NCBI GenBank assembly: GCA_016869975.1
Contig: VGCZ01000028.1
Span: 1-62,756, forward strand
Reading direction: 5' to 3'
DNA: 62,756 bases
DNA from: Alphaproteobacteria bacterium
GTDB taxonomy: Bacteria; Pseudomonadota; Alphaproteobacteria; Reyranellales; Reyranellaceae
This document shows, piece by piece, positions 56,834-62,756 of the stretch. A program made the translations under genes and the position numbers. A model generated the notes under the pieces. The model was given only the letters and a program-made list of their open reading frames with translations, searched no databases and had not been told where the DNA came from. Position 1 is the stretch's first letter; every line of letters starts with the position of its first letter.

Positions 56834-58423
56834 CTAAGCCGTCACCACGTATCCATCGCGCCGCGGATCGCAGGCGCCGGTGCGCGCGCCGCTGGTCGGA
56901 TCGAGCGCGATGGCCTGCATGCCGCCCACCCGCATCGTCCATTGCGGGCCGCGCTCGAGGTTGTGGCCGCGCTGCTGCAGGCCGTCCATCACCGCCGGCT
57001 CGACGCGCGATTCCAGCATCACGGCGCGGCCGTCGGTCAGCCGCGCGCGCGGCGCCTCGATGGCCTCCTGCAGCGGCAGGCCGTAGTCGAGGTACTGCAC
57101 CACGGCCTGCACCTGGGTCTGCAGGATGCCGTAGCTGCCCGGCGTGCCCAGCACCAAGGCCGGTTTGCCGTCGCGCAGGCCGATCGACGGCGCGACGCAG
57201 ACCGGCAGCGGCCCGCCGGGCTTGGAGCGGTTGGGGCTGTCGGGCGTGACGTCGGCCCAATAGAGGAAATTGTTGAGGCAGATGCCGGTGCTTGGCACGA
57301 CCACGCCCGAGCCGAACACGCTGCCCAGGCTCTGCGTCACGCAGACCAGGTTGCCATCGCGATCGGCGATCGAGAACGAGGTGGTGTGGCCCTCGGCCGG
57401 CGGCGGCGTCCATTGCTCGGTCGGCCCGTCGACCACCTTGCCGTCGCGCACACGAGCGCGCAGGCCGGCGACGTGATCCTCCGACAAGAGATGCGCCAGC
57501 TTCTGGCTCGAGGGGTTGTTGTTGGCAATGCGCACGCCGGCGGCGACGCGGATGGCGCGCAGCACCGTGTCGATATGGTCGACGCCATTACGGGGCATGC
57601 TCTTGAGGTCGAAGCCCTCGAGGATGCGCAGCGCCAGCAGATACTGGAACGCTTCGGAGGGTGGCGGCGGGACGTGGATGTCCAGCCCGCGATAGGTGGC
57701 GGAGATCGGATCCTGCCATTGCGGCTTCACCGCCTCGAGATCGGCCATGGTGATGCAGCCGCCCAGCGACTTCAGATGCTCGACGATGGTGCGGCCCAGC
57801 GCGCCGCCATAGAGCAGGCCCGGCCCGTCCTTGGCGAGCGCCTCGAAGGTGCGCGCGAGATCGGGCTGCTTGAGGATGTAGCCTGGCGCCACGCGGCCGC
57901 TGCCGTCGGTGTAGTTCTTCGACCAGGTGCCATAGAGCGCGTCGTGCCGGCGAAGCTCGGCGCCACCGCCATTGGTTTCGTCGACGTTGAACTCGATCAG
58001 CGGGTAGCCGTCGCGCGCGATGGTGATCGCCGGCGCGAACAGCTCGGCCAGCGACTTGGAGCCGTAGGTGTCGACCATCGTGCACCAGCCGGCGAGATTG
58101 CCCGGCCGGCCGACGCCCAATGCGCCGCGTGCCACGTCGTCGCGGCGCGTAAAGCGCTCGATCGGGAAGCCGTCGGGAATCGGCGGCAGGAAGTCGAGCA
58201 CGCGCACGCGCTTCTCGGCCGCGACGTAGCAGGTCGCCAGCCCCTGGCCGGCGAGCCCGGACATATAGGGCTCCACCACGTTGAGCGTCGCCGCGGTCGC
58301 GGCGGCGGCGTCGAAGGCGTTGCCGCCGCTGGACAGCACGCGCGCGCCGGCGGCGGCGGCCAGCGGATGCGCGGCGGCGACGACGCCGTGCATGGACGAG
58401 ATGGTCGGACGTTTGCCGTGCAA
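56834..58423 (-). CDS. Gamma-glutamyltransferase family protein
   Basis: Ntn-hydrolase of 529 residues made as a precursor that self-cleaves before a Thr. That Thr is visible in EGHTTSFSIADRDGNLVCVT, splitting a large N-terminal part (about 1-350) from a small C-terminal part. SSGGNAFDAAAATAATLNVV near residue 31 and GGPLPVCVAPSIGL are family marks. No signal peptide is evident, so it may be cytoplasmic and act on a gamma-glutamyl or acyl-amide metabolite. The best start is TTG 58423, with GGGGGGA seven bases upstream; ATG at 58390 would be the first Met. Length is close to the normal 530-580. Confidence 0.8.
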   Translation of the reverse strand: MHGKRPTISSMHGVVAAAHPLAAAAGARVLSSGGNAFDAAAATAATLNVVEPYMSGLAGQGLATCYVAAEKRVRVLDFLPPIPDGFPIERFTRRDDVARGALGVGRPGNLAGWCTMVDTYGSKSLAELFAPAITIARDGYPLIEFNVDETNGGGAELRRHDALYGTWSKNYTDGSGRVAPGYILKQPDLARTFEALAKDGPGLLYGGALGRTIVEHLKSLGGCITMADLEAVKPQWQDPISATYRGLDIHVPPPPSEAFQYLLALRILEGFDLKSMPRNGVDHIDTVLRAIRVAAGVRIANNNPSSQKLAHLLSEDHVAGLRARVRDGKVVDGPTEQWTPPPAEGHTTSFSIADRDGNLVCVTQSLGSVFGSGVVVPSTGICLNNFLYWADVTPDSPNRSKPGGPLPVCVAPSIGLRDGKPALVLGTPGSYGILQTQVQAVVQYLDYGLPLQEAIEAPRARLTDGRAVMLESRVEPAVMDGLQQRGHNLERGPQWTMRVGGMQAIALDPTSGARTGACDPRRDGYVVTA

Positions 58424-58561
58424 GTTCGTTCCCCCCGAATGGATGGGTGATCTTGCGCCGGGCGTGGACCGTTCGGCCAACGCGTTTTTCGCTGGCAGCC
58501 CGTCGCCCGGAGCAAGGGGCGAGAGGTGGCTGGCCGCCTCCTCGCCGTCCGGGCAAAAGAA

Positions 58562-58581
58562 AAGCCCGCTTGCGCGGGCTT
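58562..58581 (-). terminator. Rho-independent terminator of the phasin gene
   Basis: On the minus strand an 8-bp stem AAGCCCGC/GCGGGCTT with a 4-base loop is followed by TTCTTTT. It begins 27 bases after the phasin stop and is the most canonical terminator in the window. Confidence 0.82.
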
Positions 58582-58607
58582 CTCCGGAAGAGGCGTCTTC
58601 GACGCGC

Positions 58608-59054
58608 TTAGGCGGCCTTGGCCGGCACGACCTTGGCGTAGCCGTCACGGACGGCCTTCTCGATGTCGCCGTAGCCCTTGCGCGCGATGTCGGCGATCTC
58701 GCGGACCTGCTCGACATTGGCCTTGCCGTAGTCGCGCACGAAGTCGAGCTGCACCGTGGCGGCGTCGCCCAGGCACTTGGCGCCGGCGAGCTTGCCGATC
58801 ATGCCCAGGGTCGCCTGGGCGTTCTGGTGCGCGGCCTTCATCAGGCTGGTCGCGATCTGCGCCGAGCCGTTCATCGACAGGCTGGCGACGTCGTAGACGG
58901 TCGCGGCGACGCCCTCGGCGCCGCTGTGCACGCGCGCGGCGCGCTCCATGCCGGTCTCGGAGGCCTTGCGGACGAACTCACGCGCGGCCTCGGGAATCTG
59001 GGACACGACGTCGGTGATCGTCGCGGTCGGGTTCGGATTGCTGGTCTCGGTCAT
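58608..59054 (-). CDS. Phasin family protein
   Basis: Amphipathic helical protein of 148 residues that coats polyhydroxyalkanoate granules in the family. Features are VSQIPEAAREFVRKASETGM, Ala-rich heptads and the typical LDFVRDYGKANVEQVREIAD region near 115, with no membrane helix or signal peptide. ATG 59054 follows GGAGACAGCA. It has its own terminator downstream, and two TTGC-N3-GCAA palindromes lie 90-125 bp upstream. This is the arrangement expected for a PhaR-repressed phasin gene. Confidence 0.86.
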   Translation of the reverse strand: MTETSNPNPTATITDVVSQIPEAAREFVRKASETGMERAARVHSGAEGVAATVYDVASLSMNGSAQIATSLMKAAHQNAQATLGMIGKLAGAKCLGDAATVQLDFVRDYGKANVEQVREIADIARKGYGDIEKAVRDGYAKVVPAKAA

Positions 59055-59142
59055 TGCTGTCTCCATCCTCGAATGAGCTATGGCAGGGTTGGTTCGCGTC
59101 CGCGGTTCGGCCCGCGATGAAGAGAACATAGTCGATCCCATG

Positions 59143-59175
59143 TTGCGATGCAACAAGAATCTTATTGCGACGCAA
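59143..59175. promoter_or_regulatory. Two TTGC-N3-GCAA palindromes (candidate PhaR operators)
   Basis: TTGCGATGCAA (59143-59153) and TTGCGACGCAA (59165-59175) are 11-base inverted repeats placed 22 bases apart, two helical turns. A third partial dyad, CGCAGTTGCG, follows at about 59179-59188. They lie in an AT-rich island between the divergent phasin and DUF445 genes. PhaR repressors of alphaproteobacteria bind TGC-rich dyads near phasin genes; the assignment is by analogy. Confidence 0.6.
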
Positions 59176-59250
59176 CAACGCAGTTGCGAAGTCTTAATTC
59201 TATGCGATTTATCAGATAGTTAAACGCCCGCCGAAGAAAGCGAGCCAAGC

Positions 59251-60531
59251 ATGACACTCGCCTTGACGACCGATAGCGCTCGCGATGCCGAGCGCCTGCG
59301 CGAGCTCAGGCGCACCCGGGCCGCCGCCACCGGCCTGCTCGTCGTCTGCCTGCTGGTGTTGGCTGGCGCGCGCTATGCCGAGCGTTATCACCCAGGCTTC
59401 GCCTTCCTGGCCGCTTTCGCCGAGGCGGCCGCGATCGGTGGCCTGGCCGACTGGTACGCCGTCGTCGCCCTGTTCCGTCGGCCGCTGGGCCTGCCGATCC
59501 CGCACACCGCCATCGTGCCGCGCAACCAGGCGCGCATCGCCGACAGCCTGGGCGAGTTCATCGAGCGCCACTTCCTCGCCGACCAGCCGGTCGCCGCCAA
59601 GCTGCGCGAGGTCGACTTCGCCTCGATGATCGCCGACTGGCTGGCCGACCGGCGCCAGAGCGACGACCTCGCGCGATTTGTGTTGCGGCTGCTGCCGCAG
59701 GCGCTCAACGCCATGGACGGCTCGGGCCTGCGCGGCTTCGTCGCCAAGCGCGTGGTGGAGCGGCTGGAGACGGTCGAGATCGCGCCGCTGGCCGCCGGCC
59801 TGCTCGACGCCGTCACGTACGACCGCCGCCACCAGCGCATCCTCGACGAGCTGCTGGTGGCGCTGGGCCAGCTGCTGGGCAACGCCGAGGCGCTCGACGC
59901 CATCCGCGACAAGATCCGCGGGGAGTTGCCGACGCTCTTCCGCCTGTTCCAGGCCGACGGCTATGTGCTGCGCAAGCTGGTGACTTCGGTGTCGTCATTC
60001 CTTGAGGAGGTGCGTGCCGACGAGGCGCACGCCGTGCGCGGCGAGTTCGACCGCTTCGTCGCGGCCTTCATCGACAAGCTGCGCACCTCGCCCGATTACG
60101 CCGAGCGCCTCGACGGGCTGCGTAAGGATCTGCTGGCGCGGCCCGAGATCCGCGATCTGGCGGAAGGCATCTGGGAAAGCGTGCGCGGCTTCATCGAGCG
60201 GGAGACGCAATCGCCGTCGTCGATGGTGCGCGGCGCGCTGACCGATCTGCTGGTCGAGGTCGGCGGCAAGCTGCGCGAGGACGCCTCGATACGCGCCGAC
60301 ATCAACGAGGGCATGGTGACGGTGCTGCGTACCTTCGTTGCCAATCAGAAGAGCGGCATCTCGCGTTTCGTCGCCGACCAGGTGAAGTCGTGGCAGGTCG
60401 ATCGGCTGATCCACATGATCGAGCTGAACGTCGGCCGCGACCTGCAATACATCCGCTTCAACGGCGCGTTGATCGGCGGCCTCGCGGGGCTGTGCCTGCA
60501 TACCGCCGAAGTGTTGTTGCGACTGGCTTAG
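59251..60531 (+). CDS. DUF445 family membrane-anchored protein
   Basis: Protein of 426 residues. An N-terminal hydrophobic segment (about 26-43, ATGLLVVCLLVLAGARYA) is followed by AAIGGLADWYAVVALFRRPLG, the DUF445 signature, then long Arg/Glu/Asp-rich helices (about 90-390) and a C-terminal hydrophobic helix GALIGGLAGLCLHTAEVLL. It is predicted to be inner-membrane anchored at both ends with a large soluble coiled region. Function is unknown in the family. It is divergent from the phasin gene. Confidence 0.86.
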   Translation: MTLALTTDSARDAERLRELRRTRAAATGLLVVCLLVLAGARYAERYHPGFAFLAAFAEAAAIGGLADWYAVVALFRRPLGLPIPHTAIVPRNQARIADSLGEFIERHFLADQPVAAKLREVDFASMIADWLADRRQSDDLARFVLRLLPQALNAMDGSGLRGFVAKRVVERLETVEIAPLAAGLLDAVTYDRRHQRILDELLVALGQLLGNAEALDAIRDKIRGELPTLFRLFQADGYVLRKLVTSVSSFLEEVRADEAHAVRGEFDRFVAAFIDKLRTSPDYAERLDGLRKDLLARPEIRDLAEGIWESVRGFIERETQSPSSMVRGALTDLLVEVGGKLREDASIRADINEGMVTVLRTFVANQKSGISRFVADQVKSWQVDRLIHMIELNVGRDLQYIRFNGALIGGLAGLCLHTAEVLLRLA

Positions 60532-60539
60532 TTGTCTTT

Positions 60540-60567
60540 GGGCCGCGCCGCTCCAGCAGCGCGGCCC
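60540..60567. terminator. Hairpin between DUF445 and alpha/beta hydrolase genes
   Basis: GGGCCGCGC (60540-60548) pairs with GCGCGGCCC (60559-60567) around a 10-base loop that can itself partly pair. It is preceded by TTGTCTTT and lies between two convergent genes, so it is a likely shared terminator. Confidence 0.65.
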
Positions 60568-60576
60568 GAACGGCGA

Positions 60577-61350
60577 TCAAGCCCGTCCGGGATCGAGGTA
60601 GACCGCGCGCTTCCAGCCCTCGCGCGCGAACGGCTTCCAGCCGTCCTCCGGTTGCGCCAGCCGGTCGGCGATGGCGTAGACGGCGGCGGGGTTGTGGCCC
60701 AGGCCGCAATGGCTGCCCATGATCTCGATGTTGTCGGCCTGCGGGCCGGCATCCTCGCGACAGGCCTGCCAGGCGCAGATGCCGTCGGTGCGGCTGTAGA
60801 TGGCGGTGCTCGGCACCGGCGGCTTCTCGCGCAACCGGTCGATGCGGCTGGAGCCACGCTCCGGCACTTTCTGGCCGCTGGCCCACTCGAAGACGCGCCA
60901 GGCGTTGGTGGCGCGCGGATCGCCGGCGAAGGGGCTGCCCAGGGTGATGACCTGGCGCACCGCCTGTGGCGCCTGCTTGCCGAGCTCGCGGGCGAAGACA
61001 CCGCCCAGGCTCCAGCCGATCAGGCTGACCTTGCGGCCATAGTGCTGATGCAGTTCCAGCAGGCGCTGGAGCATGCCGTCCTCGACCCCCTCGCGCGGCC
61101 CCAAGTTGCGGCCCAGGCCCCAGCCATGGGCGGCGTAGCCGCGGCCACGCAGGAAGGTGCGCAGGGGGCGTGTCGAAACGTCGCTGGCGATCAGGCCGGG
61201 CAGGACGAGGACCGGATGGCCGTCGCCGCGTGGCGCAGCGTTGAGCAGAGGCAGCGAGCCGACAAAGGCGCCCAGCTCCCACAACGCGCGCCCCTCCATG
61301 AACAGCAGGGTTCGGGACGGCGGGCGCATCGCCTCGGTGGCAGCGGTCAT
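60577..61350 (-). CDS. Alpha/beta hydrolase (lipase/esterase-like)
   Basis: Hydrolase of 257 residues. The nucleophile elbow is Ser in LIGWSLGGVFA, after the oxyanion region LVLPGLIASD. An acid Asp candidate is in SRTDGICAW, and His in GSHCGLGHNP. Overall pattern resembles PHA- or lipid-linked esterases without a signal peptide. It lies downstream of the WS/DGAT-like acyltransferase gene on the same strand (55-bp gap), so neutral-lipid or polyester turnover is a reasonable context inference. Confidence 0.8.
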   Translation of the reverse strand: MTAATEAMRPPSRTLLFMEGRALWELGAFVGSLPLLNAAPRGDGHPVLVLPGLIASDVSTRPLRTFLRGRGYAAHGWGLGRNLGPREGVEDGMLQRLLELHQHYGRKVSLIGWSLGGVFARELGKQAPQAVRQVITLGSPFAGDPRATNAWRVFEWASGQKVPERGSSRIDRLREKPPVPSTAIYSRTDGICAWQACREDAGPQADNIEIMGSHCGLGHNPAAVYAIADRLAQPEDGWKPFAREGWKRAVYLDPGRA

Positions 61351-61405
61351 TCGGGTCTCACAGTGGTGAACCGGATAAAACAGTACGGAGCGGCGGCGGC
61401 CGAAT

Positions 61406-62756
61406 TCAAGCCTTGGCGGGCAAGGCCGCGGCTTTCAGCTCGGCGAAGGACTCCAGCAGATAGTCGGCCATGACGCCGATATCGGGCACCGCCTTGCGGT
61501 CGGCGGTGACGCCGAAATCGAGGTTGCCGAGGTAGCTCTGGACCGTGAGGTTGAGCGCGCAGCCATGCGCCGGGATCGACACCGGGTAGAGCGCCGCGAC
61601 CTTCGCGCCAGCGCCGTAAAGCGGCACCGGCGGGCCGGGCACGTTGGAAATGCAGACGTTTGCCGCCATCGGCATCACGTCGGCCAGGCCGGACCGGCCG
61701 TAGAGCTCGGTCAAGCCGCGGATCAGGAACGGCGCGCCGAAGAAGGCGTAGTCCTGCGGCATGGCGTTCTTCAGGCCACCGGCGATTTGCTTGGCGTCGG
61801 CCGAGGAGGCCTGGATCGCTTTCAGACGCTCCAGCGGATCGGCGATGTGCGTGGCCAGCCCGCACATCATGCCGAAGACCTGGTTGTTGAGGTCGGTGTT
61901 GCCCAGCTCGCGCAGGGAGATCGGCACGAAGGCGATCAGTTGCTCGCTGGGCAGCGCGTGCCGGCCCAGCAGATAGCGCCGCAGCGCGCCGGAGCAGACC
62001 GCCATGACGGCGTCGTTGAGCTTGCCGCCGGTGGCCTTGGCGATGGCCTTGGCGTCGGCCAACGGCATCGAGCGCGCGGCGTAGGAACGCTCCCGGGTGA
62101 TGGCGACGTTGAAGATGGTCTTCGGCGCGATCAGCGCGGGCATTTCCTTGACCGGCGATCTCGGCAGATACGCGTCCATCGGCGCGTCCTTCGCCACCTT
62201 GGGGAAGAACATGCTGGCGACGTTGCTCATCACCTCGGGCGCCGCGCGCAACATGTCGAGTTGGAAGCGCATCATCGACGTGACCAGGTCGGCCATCGGG
62301 TTGCCCGACTGCACCGATGCGCCGGCCGGCTTGGGCTCCGGCGGCTTGACCTTCCGCGGCTCGGGCGTGAGGTCGTAGATCGCGTTGGTGATGATCATGC
62401 CGGCGCCGCCATCGACCGCGGCGTGATGCACCTTGGAATAGAGCGCCACCTGGCCGGTCTCGATGCCGTCGACGACGACGAACTGCCATAGCGGCCGGCT
62501 GCGATCGAGGACCTGCGCATGCAGCTCCGCGATCATGCCCTCGAGCTGTTCGCGATTGCCGGGCGCGGGCAGGGTGACGCTCTTGATGTGGTAGGAAATA
62601 TCGACGTTCGGATCCTCGACCCACGAGGGATGGTGGATGTCGAGGAGGGTCGGCGAGAGCTTCTTGGTGAACACCGGCACCAGGTGCAGGCGGCTGACCA
62701 TCAAGTCGCGGAAGCGCTCATAGAACGAGCCTTCGTAGCCCTCCGGCAGGTCGTAA
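61406..62756 (-). CDS. WS/DGAT-family acyltransferase, 5' end cut by window
   Basis: The frame stays open to the right edge, so the N-terminus (probably some 20-30 residues) is missing. The visible 449 residues include the acyltransferase motif HHAAVDG (SKVHHAAVDGGAGM), NNQVFGMMCGL and the C-terminal NVPGPPVPLYGAG and NLTVQSYLGNLDFGVTADR, all typical of wax-ester synthase/diacylglycerol acyltransferases. The product would make triacylglycerol or wax esters from acyl-CoA at the inner membrane. An alpha/beta hydrolase gene follows on the same strand. Confidence 0.88.
   Translation of the reverse strand, partial: YDLPEGYEGSFYERFRDLMVSRLHLVPVFTKKLSPTLLDIHHPSWVEDPNVDISYHIKSVTLPAPGNREQLEGMIAELHAQVLDRSRPLWQFVVVDGIETGQVALYSKVHHAAVDGGAGMIITNAIYDLTPEPRKVKPPEPKPAGASVQSGNPMADLVTSMMRFQLDMLRAAPEVMSNVASMFFPKVAKDAPMDAYLPRSPVKEMPALIAPKTIFNVAITRERSYAARSMPLADAKAIAKATGGKLNDAVMAVCSGALRRYLLGRHALPSEQLIAFVPISLRELGNTDLNNQVFGMMCGLATHIADPLERLKAIQASSADAKQIAGGLKNAMPQDYAFFGAPFLIRGLTELYGRSGLADVMPMAANVCISNVPGPPVPLYGAGAKVAALYPVSIPAHGCALNLTVQSYLGNLDFGVTADRKAVPDIGVMADYLLESFAELKAAALPAKA

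Noticed and set aside
1-62756. CRISPR arrays, tRNA/rRNA genes, insertion sequences
   Set aside because: No regularly spaced direct repeats, no recognisable RNA gene and no transposase-like reading frame were seen on either strand.

Overview
The window is a GC-rich (roughly two-thirds G+C by eye) stretch of an alphaproteobacterial chromosome. Several markers support this: a RegB/RegA redox two-component pair, an Irr-type Fur protein with the HHH motif beside a fabA-fabB-fabI cluster, MmcB, a phasin with TTGC-N3-GCAA operators, and abundant Rieske, molybdenum-hydroxylase and acyl-CoA-type catabolic genes. Gene content resembles soil or freshwater heterotrophs of the Reyranella/Rhodospirillales kind, but no gene here fixes the genus. 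I see no tRNA, rRNA, CRISPR array, insertion sequence or plasmid/phage backbone. Both ends cut through genes or gene remnants.

Layout. 1-1189: a secreted-looking protein of unknown function whose reading frame appears broken. 1259-5933 (minus): fabA-fabB-fabI followed closely by regB-regA. 6125-9119 (plus): irr, an ICE-like palindrome, rubrerythrin with its own terminator, then a two-cluster Fe-S protein and a DUF3501 protein. 9149-12112: a fumarase/PcaB-family lyase, a decayed toxin-antitoxin pair and an enolase-superfamily protein. 12168-18858: cell-envelope genes. These are an O-antigen-ligase-like membrane protein with a long Pro-rich tail, a nucleotidyltransferase-like protein, a PqqD-like protein, an HprK-related kinase, gmhA and hldE. 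18861-22236: MmcB, a 74-residue Tat-like secreted peptide, an S24-type regulator lacking its catalytic serine, and two Sel1-repeat secreted proteins. 22380-26693: cytochrome b561, cytochrome c' and polA. 26729-30833: GST, a TPP enzyme, TerC and a TauD-like dioxygenase.

30877-38482 is the most coherent catabolic locus. Reading leftwards there is a Rieske oxygenase, a glutamine-synthetase-like ligase, a RidA protein, an SDR and a crotonase-fold protein without the usual glutamates. Reading rightwards from the same short promoter region there is a JAMM-type metallopeptidase-like protein, a 2Fe-2S ferredoxin and a FAD ferredoxin reductase. Together they look like a complete three-component oxygenase plus a gamma-glutamyl-amide style amine-activation route, comparable in logic to aniline/alkylamine oxidation. 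The substrate is not readable from sequence.

38514-43793 holds a small-molecule kinase plus class-III aminotransferase pair, a GGCT-like protein, an orphan replisome-organizer-like protein, a TfoX-N protein and an alginate-lyase-like protein. 43874-51042: an acyl-CoA-dehydrogenase-like flavoprotein, a small alpha-beta protein, a D-aminoacylase-type amidohydrolase and a three-subunit molybdenum hydroxylase. 51116-58423: a histidine phosphatase, then a five-gene plus-strand run (hydroxyacid dehydrogenase, NTF2-FMO monooxygenase, unknown 200-residue protein, dienelactone hydrolase, FAH-family hydrolase), then a gamma-glutamyltransferase-like enzyme. 58608-62756: phasin, DUF445 membrane protein, an alpha/beta hydrolase and a WS/DGAT-like acyltransferase cut by the window edge; together they suggest polyester and neutral-lipid storage.

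A family of GC-rich hairpins sits at gene 3' ends, and a 30-bp inverted repeat lies in the ferredoxin/reductase gap.
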